DNA from: Wenzhouxiangella sp.
GTDB taxonomy: Bacteria; Pseudomonadota; Gammaproteobacteria; Xanthomonadales; Wenzhouxiangellaceae
Assembly (NCBI GenBank): GCA_007694885.1
Contig: REEW01000081.1
Span: 1 to 63,550 of the forward strand
DNA: 63,550 bases
Direction of reading: 5' to 3'
The notes under the pieces are model-generated. The model searched no databases. It saw nothing but the letters and a program-made list of their open reading frames with translations, and was not told where the DNA came from. The translations under genes and the position numbers were made by a program. Each line of letters opens with the position of its first letter. Position 1 is the stretch's first letter. Positions 40,993 through 48,929 of the stretch are shown here, piece after piece.

Positions 40993-41178
40993 GCATAAGG
41001 GCGGATTTCGACGCTGCCCGTCGGGGGTGTAACCGCGAGGATAAGGGCGGATTCCGGGTCTGCCCGTCGGGGGTGTAACCGCAAGGATAAGGGCGGATTC
41101 CGGGTCTGCCCGTCGGGGGTGTAACCTCAAGGATAAGGGCGGATTCCGGGTCTGCCCGTCGGGGGTGTAACCCCGACC
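40993..41178. repeat. 46-bp tandem repeat, four copies
   Basis: Unit starts (ATAAGGGCGGATT) fall at 40995, 41041, 41087 and 41133, exactly 46 bp apart. Each unit contains CTGCCCGTCGGGGGTGTAACC. Copy 1 differs at several bases; copies 2-4 are almost identical, which implies recent expansion. A diverged fifth copy begins near 41277 after a heptamer block. There are no unique spacers, so this is not a CRISPR array. Confidence 0.92.
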
Positions 41179-41200
41179 TACCCCGATCCTTCTACCGAAC

Positions 41201-41269
41201 CCTTAAACCTTAAACCTTAAACCTTAAACCTTAAACCTTCACCGTAACCCGTAACCCGTAACCCGTAAC
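41201..41269. repeat. Heptamer tandem repeats CCTTAAA x5 and CCGTAAC x4
   Basis: Five perfect CCTTAAA units (41201-41235) are followed, after a six-base joint, by four perfect CCGTAAC units (41242-41269). Both keep the pattern CC-N-T-A-A-N with a constant 7-bp length. Confidence 0.95.
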
Positions 41270-41309
41270 CCCCAAGATAAGGGTTTTATCCGGCTCTGCC
41301 CGTCGGCCA

Positions 41310-41326
41310 CGTAGGGCCGACCTACG
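41310..41326. repeat. Small palindrome CGTAGG-5-CCTACG
   Basis: CGTAGG and CCTACG pair around GCCGA. It sits between two heptamer blocks and next to the diverged fifth 46-bp copy. The sequence resembles the short palindromic intergenic elements common in high-GC proteobacteria, but no family can be assigned. Confidence 0.6.
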
Positions 41327-41348
41327 GTACGGGCCATTGCGGGGTTTT

Positions 41349-41397
41349 CCGGAAACCGGAAACCGGAAACCGTAAACCGTAAACCGTAAACCGTAAA
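41349..41397. repeat. Heptamer tandem repeats CCGGAAA x3 then CCGTAAA x4
   Basis: Seven heptamers in perfect phase: three CCGGAAA (41349-41369) then four CCGTAAA (41370-41397). The switch of unit without loss of phase is notable. The block ends 11 bases before the stop codon of the araC-like gene. Confidence 0.95.
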
Positions 41398-41408
41398 AGC
41401 CCCGTGCC

Positions 41409-42437
41409 TCAGCCGCCATTTTTCCTGAACCGTCCGGGCGAGACGCCGAACCATCGTCGGCAGGCGCGGCCGAAATTGGCCGTGTCCTGGTAGCCCAGGC
41501 GTTCTGCAATGCGGCTGATCGGCAGTGCCGAACGCTGCAGCAGGTCGGCCGCGATGGTCTGGCGGGTCTCGTCGACCAGCCCGCGGTAGCTGGTGCCGGA
41601 AGCGGCCAGACGGCGAATCAGGGTTCTTGCGGAGCAGGCCATTTCGGCGGCCATGGCGTCCAGGCCGGGTGATCGGCCGCCGCGGGCCAGCAGTCGGGCG
41701 CGGATGTCGGCGGCCAGCGGACTGGAATTCAGACGCAGTCGAAAAGCCTCTTCAGAGCGGGCCAGAGCATCCCGATGCATGTTCGTATTGGCCAGCCGGC
41801 AGGGCTCGCCGAGTACATGGCCGGGCAACTGCAGCCGGTAGTGACGCCCGGCAAAGACCAGGCGATCGCCGAAGCGGCCGCGCAGCTGCGCCCGCCAGGG
41901 CCGGTAGGACGCCGGCATCTGCAGGTTCAGGTAGCCTGCGTTGCGTCCCAGCAGGCGCTCCAGCAGGCCAACCAGGACCAGCTGATGAATCTCGAGCAGC
42001 AGATCCCACGGCCCGTCACGTTGTGCCGTAGGCAGGATTCCGGCGCTCCAGCCGCTTTCGTCGGTGACTGCCTGGAGAGCGGCAAATGGCGCCCGGAGCG
42101 GCTCGAATCGACTCAGCAGCGCAAGCGCCAGATCGACCCTGGGAGCGGTCGTGATCGCAATCCCAACCGGTCCATGATGTGCCGCTTCCATGGCCAGGGC
42201 CGGTGCTATGTGCCAGCCTGGCCGGCCTTGCTGGTCCATGATTTCAATCAGTGTCAGGACGCGATCCAGCGCAATCCGGCGTTCCGGATCGAAGTCGACG
42301 CTGCGCAGGCCGGCGGCCGCCAGCAGTCCCCGCTGTCGGGCCAGGTCCGGAACCACCGCGTCGAAGAAATGCAGCAGATAGATGGCCGGCAGTCCCGGAT
42401 CGAAGCCTGATTGGCCAGCTTGGCGTGAAATGACCAT
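41409..42437 (-). CDS. AraC family transcriptional regulator
   Basis: A 342-aa regulator. The N-terminal part (about 20-200) fits the arabinose-binding-like effector domain found in OruR/ArgR-type AraC proteins. The C-terminal double helix-turn-helix shows MACSARTLIRRLAASGTSYRGLVDETR and AERLGYQDTANFGRACRRWFGVSPGRFR. It is divergent from the alkane hydroxylase gene 85 bases away and is therefore its likely regulator. The ATG lies inside a perfect palindrome, suggesting autoregulation or blocking of its own translation start region. Confidence 0.92.
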   Translation of the reverse strand: MVISRQAGQSGFDPGLPAIYLLHFFDAVVPDLARQRGLLAAAGLRSVDFDPERRIALDRVLTLIEIMDQQGRPGWHIAPALAMEAAHHGPVGIAITTAPRVDLALALLSRFEPLRAPFAALQAVTDESGWSAGILPTAQRDGPWDLLLEIHQLVLVGLLERLLGRNAGYLNLQMPASYRPWRAQLRGRFGDRLVFAGRHYRLQLPGHVLGEPCRLANTNMHRDALARSEEAFRLRLNSSPLAADIRARLLARGGRSPGLDAMAAEMACSARTLIRRLAASGTSYRGLVDETRQTIAADLLQRSALPISRIAERLGYQDTANFGRACRRWFGVSPGRFRKNGG

Positions 42438-42449
42438 ACTTGGTCATTT
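42428..42449. promoter_or_regulatory. Perfect 9-bp inverted repeat over the araC start (putative operator)
   Basis: AAATGACCA (42428-42436) and TGGTCATTT (42441-42449) are perfect inverse complements with a four-base spacer TACT. The araC start codon lies at 42435-42437 inside it, and alkB begins 73 bases to the right. AraC proteins usually bind direct repeats, so this symmetric site could also belong to a dimeric regulator of another family. Confidence 0.6.
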
Positions 42450-42521
42450 TATGCACTATCGGTCCCGTTGGCCAGCGTGGCAAGCTGCTGGTGTCGATTT
42501 GTCAAGCCGAACAGGCCGCCC

Positions 42522-43715
42522 ATGCTGCAGCGCACGTATCAATGGACCACTCCGACCGGCGGCATGCGCGCTTACGTCGATCGCAAACGCCTGGCGTGGA
42601 CGCTCTCGGTGCTGTTTCCGCTGCTGCCCATCCTGGCCCTGGTGCTGCACCTGAACCTTGGCAACGAGGCCTGGCTTTTTCTTCCGCTGGCGGTGGTCTA
42701 CGTTCTGGTGCCGCTGATGGACGCCATGCTGGGAGAGGATGCCAGCAATCCGCCCGAAGAGGTCGTTGCCGAGCTGGAAGCAGACGCCTACTATCGCGTC
42801 CTGCTGTGGTTGACCGTGCCGCTGTATTTTGTCGGGCTGGTGGTCACGACCGGCTATGCGGTCAGCGCCTCGCTGAGCTGGATCGGCTGGCTGGGGCTGG
42901 CCTATTCGGCCGGGCTGGTCGGTGGTCTGGCGGTCAACACCGGCCATGAGCTCGGGCACAAGCGCAGCCCGGTCGATCAGTTATTCGCCCGCCTGGCCCT
43001 GGCCGTTCCGGCTTACGGCCATTTTTCGGTGGAACACAACTTCGGTCATCACCGTCACGTGGCCACGGCCGAGGACTCGGCGAGCGCGCGTTTCGGTGAA
43101 TCCATTTACCGGTTTGCCGGGCGTGAGATGCCGGGCGGCCTGCGGCGCGCCGTGGCGATCGAGCGCTCACGCCAGCATCGGCGCGGGCGGGGATTTTGGA
43201 CGGTGCACAACGAAATCGTGCAGTCGTGGATGGTCACGCTATTGCTTCAGGGGGGACTGGTGGCCTGGCTGGGCTGGGAGGCGCTGCTGTTTTTGCTGAT
43301 CCACAATTTGGTGGCCTGGTGGCAGCTGACCAGCGCCAACTATGTCGAGCACTACGGGCTCAAGCGAGCCCGGCTGGCCGACGGGCGTTACGAACGCTGT
43401 CGCCCGCACCATTCCTGGAACAGCAATCACGTGGTCTCGAACCTGCTTTTGTTCCACCTGGAGCGCCACTCCGACCACCACGCGCACCCGCAGCGTCGCT
43501 ACCAGTCGCTGCGTGATTTTCCGGATCTGCCGCGCTTGCCGAGCGGGTACTTCGGCATGTTCGTGCTGGCCTATCTGCCGCCTTTGTGGTTCCGGGTGAT
43601 GAACCCGCGCACCCTGAACCTGCCGCACATCGGCGCAGATCCAAGCCTTCTGAATCTTGATCCGAGACTGAAACCGGGCTTGCTCTCCGGCGGTGCTGTC
43701 GACCCCTCTGCCTGA
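42522..43715 (+). CDS. alkB: Alkane 1-monooxygenase (AlkB type)
   Basis: A 397-aa integral-membrane di-iron hydroxylase that oxidises n-alkanes at the terminal carbon. All histidine boxes are present: HELGHK (142-147), EHNFGHHRHVATAED (about 171-185), NYVEHYG and HSDHHAHP (316-323). Six hydrophobic helices surround them. ATG 42522 (MLQRTYQWTTP) is chosen over an upstream in-frame start. No rubredoxin or rubredoxin reductase gene is nearby, so electron donors must be encoded elsewhere. Confidence 0.95.
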   Translation: MLQRTYQWTTPTGGMRAYVDRKRLAWTLSVLFPLLPILALVLHLNLGNEAWLFLPLAVVYVLVPLMDAMLGEDASNPPEEVVAELEADAYYRVLLWLTVPLYFVGLVVTTGYAVSASLSWIGWLGLAYSAGLVGGLAVNTGHELGHKRSPVDQLFARLALAVPAYGHFSVEHNFGHHRHVATAEDSASARFGESIYRFAGREMPGGLRRAVAIERSRQHRRGRGFWTVHNEIVQSWMVTLLLQGGLVAWLGWEALLFLLIHNLVAWWQLTSANYVEHYGLKRARLADGRYERCRPHHSWNSNHVVSNLLLFHLERHSDHHAHPQRRYQSLRDFPDLPRLPSGYFGMFVLAYLPPLWFRVMNPRTLNLPHIGADPSLLNLDPRLKPGLLSGGAVDPSA

Positions 43716-43784
43716 TCCTTTCGCCCAGGCGGTCTGCACGGCGCCGGTGATATCATGGCAGGATCCTTTCGCAGCGGAATCGCC

Positions 43785-45044
43785 ATGTTTGATCGCAGCT
43801 TTACCATCGCCGGGTTCGACGAGGAGCTGGCCCAGGCCATCCGGGCCGAAGAGCAGCGCCAGGAAGAGCACATCGAGCTGATTGCCTCGGAGAATTACGC
43901 CAGCCCGCGGGTGATGGCAGCCCAGGGTTCGGTGTTGACCAACAAGTACGCCGAAGGCTATCCGGGCCGGCGCTATTACGGTGGCTGCGAGCACGTCGAT
44001 ATCGCCGAAGAGCTGGCGATCGACCGGCTCAAGCAGCTGTTCGGTGCCGACTATGCCAACGTGCAGCCGCATTCCGGCTCGCAGGCCAACCAGGCCGTCT
44101 TTCTCGCCCTGCTCAAGCCTGGCGACACCATCCTGGGCATGGACCTGTCCGAGGGCGGCCATCTGACCCACGGCGCCAAGGTCAACTTTTCCGGCCGGAT
44201 TTTCAATGCGGTCCACTATGGTCTGGATCGGTCCACGGGCGAAATCGACTATGAACGCATGGCCGAACTCGCCCATGAACATCGCCCCCAGATGTTGATC
44301 GGCGGATTTTCGGCCTACTCGAGAGTGGTCGACTGGGCCCGTATGCGCGAGATCGCCGACGCCGTCGGTGCCTGGTTGCTGGTCGACATGGCCCACGTCG
44401 CCGGTCTGATCGCCGCCGGGGTGTATCCCAGCCCGCTGCCGCACGCACACGCCGTGACCTCGACCACCCACAAGACCTTGCGCGGCCCGCGCGGCGGGAT
44501 CATCCTGGCCAAGGGTCAGGACGAGGCGGTGACCAAAAAATTCAACTCCCTGGTGTTTCCGGGCTGCCAGGGTGGACCGCTGATGCACGTGATCGCGGCC
44601 AAGGCCGTCGCGTTCAAGGAGGCCCTGGAGCCGGGATTCCGCGAGTACCAGCAGCGGGTCGTCGACAACGCCCGGGCCATGGCCGAAGTGGTCATGCAGC
44701 GCGGTTACAAGGTGGTCTCCGGGGGCACTGACAATCACCTGTTTCTGGTCGATTTGATCGACAGCGACATCACCGGCAAGGACGCCGAGGAAGCCCTGGG
44801 CCGGGCCAACATCACGGTCAACAAGAACACCGTGCCGGGCGAGCCGCGGTCGCCGTTCGTGACGTCCGGATTGCGCATCGGCACGCCGGCGGTGACCACG
44901 CGTGGCTTCAACGCCGCGGACTGTCGCGAGCTTGCCGGTCTGATTTGCGATGTGCTCGATCACATGGGTGATGAGGGCGTCGAGGCGCGGGTCAAGGACG
45001 CCGCCCTGGCGCTTTGTCGGCGCCATCCCGTCTACCGGTCCTGA
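43785..45044 (+). CDS. glyA: Serine hydroxymethyltransferase
   Basis: A 419-aa PLP enzyme interconverting serine and glycine with tetrahydrofolate, the main source of one-carbon units. The PLP lysine is K230 in [26 protein letters not shown] and [15 protein letters not shown] are conserved. ATG 43785 (MFDRSFTI) is preferred to an ATG ten codons earlier. It heads the glyA-nrdR-rib cluster. Confidence 0.96.
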   Translation: MFDRSFTIAGFDEELAQAIRAEEQRQEEHIELIASENYASPRVMAAQGSVLTNKYAEGYPGRRYYGGCEHVDIAEELAIDRLKQLFGADYANVQPHSGSQANQAVFLALLKPGDTILGMDLSEGGHLTHGAKVNFSGRIFNAVHYGLDRSTGEIDYERMAELAHEHRPQMLIGGFSAYSRVVDWARMREIADAVGAWLLVDMAHVAGLIAAGVYPSPLPHAHAVTSTTHKTLRGPRGGIILAKGQDEAVTKKFNSLVFPGCQGGPLMHVIAAKAVAFKEALEPGFREYQQRVVDNARAMAEVVMQRGYKVVSGGTDNHLFLVDLIDSDITGKDAEEALGRANITVNKNTVPGEPRSPFVTSGLRIGTPAVTTRGFNAADCRELAGLICDVLDHMGDEGVEARVKDAALALCRRHPVYRS

Positions 45045-45056
45045 GCCGCGCCACGG

Positions 45057-45563
45057 ATGTGGTGCCCCTTCTGCAATCACACCGAAACCCGGGTCGTCGA
45101 CTCGCGGCTGACCTCCGATGGCTTGCAGACTCGTCGGCGTCGCGAATGCGCCAACTGCGGTGCGCGCTTCAACACCTACGAGACCCCGGCTCTGAAAGCG
45201 CCCAATGTCATCAAGGCGGACGGCTCGCGCGAGGCCTTCTGTGAAGACAAGCTGCGCGGCGGCATGCTCAAGGCGCTGGAAAAAAGACCGGTCGAGACCC
45301 GAGAGGTGGAGCGCGCCATTCGTGATCTGTTGCGCAAGATCCGGACGCTGGAAGAAGCCGAAATCCCCAGCCAGAGCATCGGCGACTGGGTGGCCGGCGA
45401 ACTGGCCCGGCTCGACCAGGTTGCCTACGTCCGCTTTGCCTCGGTGTATCGGCGTTTCGAAGACGTCCAGGCCTTCCGCGAGGAAATCGAGCGCCTGGAG
45501 CGCGACAACCCGGGCTCGCTGGATACGCGCCAGATCTCGCTTCTGGGAGAGCAGGATGATTGA
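45057..45563 (+). CDS. nrdR: Transcriptional repressor NrdR
   Basis: A 168-aa repressor of ribonucleotide reductase genes that senses ATP/dATP. The zinc ribbon uses C3, C6, C31 and C34, and the ATP-cone follows (NVIKADGSREAFCEDKLRGGMLKALEKRPV). It lies 12 bases after glyA, the usual arrangement. Confidence 0.97.
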   Translation: MWCPFCNHTETRVVDSRLTSDGLQTRRRRECANCGARFNTYETPALKAPNVIKADGSREAFCEDKLRGGMLKALEKRPVETREVERAIRDLLRKIRTLEEAEIPSQSIGDWVAGELARLDQVAYVRFASVYRRFEDVQAFREEIERLERDNPGSLDTRQISLLGEQDD

Positions 45564-45641
45564 GCGGGCGCTCGACGGCCCTGCTCGAGCGCGATCCTGT
45601 CGAACCCCCAGGCAATCCGTGCGTCGGCCGAATCCAGCGCA

Positions 45642-46727
45642 ATGAGCCTGTCGTTCAGCGCGCTCGACCATCAGTACATGGCCGAGGCGCTGCGCCTTGC
45701 CGCGCGCGGATTGCCGTCGACCGATCCCAACCCGCGCGTGGGCTGTGTGCTGGTCCGCGAGCGGCAAATCGTCGGCAGCGGCTGGCACCGGGCCGCCGGC
45801 GAGCCCCACGCCGAGGCCCTGGCCCTGCGCGAGGCGGGGTCTCGCGCCCGCGATGCGGTCGCTTACGTCACCCTCGAGCCCTGCAGTCACCTCGGCCGAA
45901 CGCCTCCCTGCGCCGATGCCCTGATCGAAGCCGGAGTTGGCGAAGTCATTGCCGCGATGCCCGACCCGTATCCACAGGTGGCCGGTCGCGGCCTGGCGCG
46001 CCTGCGCGCGGCCGGAATCCGGGTACGGAGCGGCCTGATGGAGAGCCAGGCCCGGGAGCTCAATATCGGCTTTGTCAGCCGGCACCAGCGCGGCCGGCCG
46101 TGGGTGCGGATCAAGCTGGCGGCCAGCCTGGATGGCCGCATCGCCGGACCCGACGGGCGCTCCCAGTGGATCACTTCGCCGGAAGCCAGGGCCGATGGTC
46201 AGACCTGGCGGGCCCGGGCCGGGGCGATTCTGACCGGGATCGGCACGGTGCTGAGCGATGATCCGCGCCTGACCGTGCGCCTGACCGGGGCGGATCGGCA
46301 GCCGCTGCGCATGGTTCTGGACTCCGGCGCGCGGCTGCCGCAGTCGGCTCGAATGCTCGAAGACGGCGGACCGGTCAAGGTCGCCAGCCTGTGTGCGCCG
46401 GCATGGAGCGGCTCGGGCGTGGAGTGGCGGCAGTTGCCTGCCGGCGAAGACGGGCGCGTGGGTCTGGCCGGGGTCATGGACTGGTTGACCGAGCTGGAGG
46501 TCAACGAAGTCCACGTCGAGGCCGGTCCGGTTCTGGCCGCAGCCCTGGTGGATGGCGGCTGGGCCGATGAGTTGCTGCTCTACCAGGCACCGGTGCTGCT
46601 CGGCGGCGGCATTTCCCTGATGACGCTGCCGGGGATGGAAAAGTTCGATCAGCGCCTCCACTTCCAGATCATCGACCAGCGCCGCATCGGCCCGGACCAG
46701 CGCTTCCTGCTGCGCCCGAAAACCTGA
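45642..46727 (+). CDS. ribD: Bifunctional pyrimidine deaminase/reductase RibD
   Basis: A 361-aa enzyme for the second and third steps of riboflavin synthesis. Deaminase zinc ligands are H56 (in HAE), C81 and C90 (PCSHLGRTPPC). The reductase domain (about 150-361) begins VRIKLAASLDGRIAGPDGRSQWIT. Preceded by a 78-base gap after nrdR without an evident FMN riboswitch. Confidence 0.96.
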   Translation: MSLSFSALDHQYMAEALRLAARGLPSTDPNPRVGCVLVRERQIVGSGWHRAAGEPHAEALALREAGSRARDAVAYVTLEPCSHLGRTPPCADALIEAGVGEVIAAMPDPYPQVAGRGLARLRAAGIRVRSGLMESQARELNIGFVSRHQRGRPWVRIKLAASLDGRIAGPDGRSQWITSPEARADGQTWRARAGAILTGIGTVLSDDPRLTVRLTGADRQPLRMVLDSGARLPQSARMLEDGGPVKVASLCAPAWSGSGVEWRQLPAGEDGRVGLAGVMDWLTELEVNEVHVEAGPVLAAALVDGGWADELLLYQAPVLLGGGISLMTLPGMEKFDQRLHFQIIDQRRIGPDQRFLLRPKT

Positions 46728-46741
46728 CCAGAGAACCTGTC

Positions 46742-47344
46742 ATGTTCACCGGAATCATCCACAGCGCCGGCACCATCGCCGAGATTCGCCCGCTTGAGGC
46801 GGGGCAACGCATGCGCATCCTGTGCCCCGAACTGGAACCATTGCTGTGGCGGGAGGGTGATAGCGTTGCCGTGGCCGGCTGCTGCCTGACCGCGCTGGCA
46901 CTGGATGCGGAAGGGTTCAGCGCCGATCTGTCGGCCGAGACCCTGGCCCGGACCTCGCTCGGCGCGCTCAGGCAGGGCCACCGGGTCAACCTGGAGCCGG
47001 CCATGGCGGTGGGCGATCGCCTGGGCGGACACCTGGTCTCGGGCCACGTAGACGGCCTGGCTGAACTGGTTCACCTCCAGCCGGTCGGCGAAAGCCACCT
47101 GCTGCGTTTCCGTGTCCCCGATCGCCTGGCCCGCTTCATGGCCGAAAAGGGCTCGGTCACGCTCGACGGAGTCAGCCTGACCGTCAATGACGTCGAGGGC
47201 AGCGAGTTCGACGTCAACATCATCCCCCACACCTGGGAAGTCACCACGCTCGGGCAATTGACGCCCGGGGACCGCGTGAACCTGGAAATCGACCTGCTGG
47301 CCCGTTACCTGGACCGGCTACTCACAGAGCGAGGAATTGCATGA
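46742..47344 (+). CDS. ribE: Riboflavin synthase alpha subunit
   Basis: A 200-aa enzyme converting two lumazines to riboflavin. Starts MFTGIIHSAGTI, a strict family signature. Two lumazine-binding repeats are visible, the second containing GSVTLDGVSLTVNDV. Its TGA overlaps the next ATG by four bases. Confidence 0.96.
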   Translation: MFTGIIHSAGTIAEIRPLEAGQRMRILCPELEPLLWREGDSVAVAGCCLTALALDAEGFSADLSAETLARTSLGALRQGHRVNLEPAMAVGDRLGGHLVSGHVDGLAELVHLQPVGESHLLRFRVPDRLARFMAEKGSVTLDGVSLTVNDVEGSEFDVNIIPHTWEVTTLGQLTPGDRVNLEIDLLARYLDRLLTERGIA

Positions 47345-48468
47345 AATTTGATTCCATCCCCGACATCCTGCAGGCCATCCGCAGCGGCCGGATGGTCGTG
47401 ATGCTGGACGATGAGGATCGGGAAAATGAAGGTGATCTGATCATGGCGGCCAGCATGACCCGGCCCGAAGATGTCAATTTCATGGCCCGTTACGGACGCG
47501 GTCTGATCTGTCTTTCCCTGACCCGTGAACGCTGCCGCCAGCTCGGACTGCAGCTGATGGTGCGCGATACCGATCGCCACCACCAGACCAATTTCACCGT
47601 CTCCATCGAGGCTGCCGAAGGAGTTACGACCGGGATTTCCGCCTATGACCGTGCCCACACCATCCGCACTGCGGTCGCGCCCAACGCGCGCCCGGATGAC
47701 CTCACCCAGCCCGGTCACGTGTTTCCGCTCATGGCCCAGCCGGGCGGGGTGCTGGCCCGGGCCGGCCATACCGAGGCGAGCATGGATCTGGCCCTGCTGG
47801 CGGGTCTGGAGCCGGCCGGTGTGCTGGTCGAGATTCTCAACGAAGACGGCACCATGGCGCGACGGCCGCAACTGGAGGTGTTCGCCCAAAAGCACGGACT
47901 CAAGGTCGGCAGTGTCGCTGATCTGATTCGGCATCGGCTCGGTACCGAGGAAACGGTGGTCTGCATTCACGAGCAGACCGTCGGCACCGCCCACGGCCCA
48001 TTCCGGCTGAAAGTGTTCCGCGACGGCATTCATCAGAAGCTGCACTGGGCGCTGATCCGGGGCGAGATTCGCGGCGACGAACCGTTCCCGGTTCGTGTCC
48101 ACGTACCTGAGCTGCTCGGAGACGTCCTCGGCATCACCGATCCCGGCTTCGGCATGCCGCTGGATGCGGCCCTGGCCGATATCGATCGGCGCGGCCGCGG
48201 CCTGGCGCTGGTGCTGGGCTATGATGAGGACGATCAGACCCGTCTCGACGGACTGCGGCGGGCCGTATCCGACAAGTCAGTCGGGGCCGACCGCGATCGG
48301 GCCACGCGCGAGCTGCGCAGTTACGGGCTGGCCGCGCAGATTCTCGCCGAACTGGGTGTGCGCCGGATGCAGGTATTCGGTGCGCCGCGCCGGCTGCACG
48401 CGCTCGACGGCTTCGGGCTGGAGATCACCGAGTACGTGATCCCTGAGGGAGAACCGGAAAACTCATGA
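47341..48468 (+). CDS. ribBX: 3,4-dihydroxy-2-butanone-4-phosphate synthase with degenerate GCH II domain (RibBX type)
   Basis: A 375-aa protein. The N-terminal DHBP synthase domain (about 1-205) is intact: DDEDRENEGDLIMAAS, TGISAYDRAHTIRTA and RAGHTEASMDLALLAG. The C-terminal GTP cyclohydrolase II-like domain (about 206-375) is degenerate: where active enzymes have an SECLTGD start and an LRCDCG zinc-cysteine motif, this one has VPELLGDVLGITDPGFG, and no zinc cysteine is left. This is the RibBX variant described as common in Proteobacteria. GTP cyclohydrolase II must come from another gene. Confidence 0.9.
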   Translation: MKFDSIPDILQAIRSGRMVVMLDDEDRENEGDLIMAASMTRPEDVNFMARYGRGLICLSLTRERCRQLGLQLMVRDTDRHHQTNFTVSIEAAEGVTTGISAYDRAHTIRTAVAPNARPDDLTQPGHVFPLMAQPGGVLARAGHTEASMDLALLAGLEPAGVLVEILNEDGTMARRPQLEVFAQKHGLKVGSVADLIRHRLGTEETVVCIHEQTVGTAHGPFRLKVFRDGIHQKLHWALIRGEIRGDEPFPVRVHVPELLGDVLGITDPGFGMPLDAALADIDRRGRGLALVLGYDEDDQTRLDGLRRAVSDKSVGADRDRATRELRSYGLAAQILAELGVRRMQVFGAPRRLHALDGFGLEITEYVIPEGEPENS

Positions 48469-48929
48469 CCGAAATCGACTGTCAAGCCGAGGGCCGCGGA
48501 CGAAAACTGGCCGTTGCCGTGTCGCGCTTCAACAGCGAAGTCACCGAGCTGATGTGGAGCGGGTGCCGGCAAACCCTCGTCGAGCACGGCGTTGCCGACA
48601 TCACCCTGGTCCGGGTGCCTGGCGCGTTCGAGCTTCCCCTGGTCTGCCGCTGGCTGGCCGGCAGCGGGCGATTCGATGCGGTGATCGCCCTCGGCGCGGT
48701 GGTGCGCGGCGAAACCGCCCATTTCGACTTCATCAGCGCCGAATGTACGCGCGGCCTGGGCCAGGTGGCCCTGGACAGTTCCATCCCGGTGGCGTTTGGC
48801 GTGCTGACGCCGGAAAACGCTGCCCAGGCCCTGGAGCGCGCCCACCCGGAACGCAAGAACAAGGGCCGCGAGGCGGCGCTGGCGGCGCTGGAAATGATCG
48901 CCTTGCGTGCGGAGATCGAGAGTGGCTAG
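48465..48929 (+). CDS. ribH: 6,7-dimethyl-8-ribityllumazine synthase
   Basis: A 154-aa enzyme joining DHBP with the pyrimidine intermediate. LAVAVSRFNSEVT, RVPGAFELPLV and GAVVRGETAHFDF with the catalytic histidine are conserved. Overlaps the ribBX stop by four bases. The segment following VAFGVLTPEN is slightly atypical but the fold is clear. Confidence 0.95.
   Translation: MTEIDCQAEGRGRKLAVAVSRFNSEVTELMWSGCRQTLVEHGVADITLVRVPGAFELPLVCRWLAGSGRFDAVIALGAVVRGETAHFDFISAECTRGLGQVALDSSIPVAFGVLTPENAAQALERAHPERKNKGREAALAALEMIALRAEIESG

Larger units (their letters stand above)
40363..41408. other. Gene-free repeat island between the rfaH-like and araC-like genes
   Basis: About 1,046 bases with no credible coding frame; the open frames that exist only translate the repeats (PAPADARNP-type phrases on the - strand). 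The first 100 bases hold no recognisable element. From 40489 the sequence is a mosaic of at least three repeat families, listed separately. No transposase, tRNA or CRISPR leader is visible. Confidence 0.8.

Noticed and set aside
40395-41084. Open frame on the - strand with repeated Pro/Ala/Arg-rich peptide
   Set aside because: It is the translation of the 86-87 bp repeats; the same repeat is open in several frames and no start signal or domain is present.
40993-41178. Possible CRISPR array
   Set aside because: The 46-bp units abut without unique spacers, and no cas genes are present.
45564-45641. FMN riboswitch upstream of ribD
   Set aside because: The gap is only 78 bases and lacks the conserved RFN-element strings.
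43239-46661. Very long antisense open frame (1140 codons) across alkB, glyA, nrdR and ribD
   Set aside because: High-GC genes leave long open frames on the other strand. The + strand genes are unmistakable, and the antisense product has no recognisable motif.
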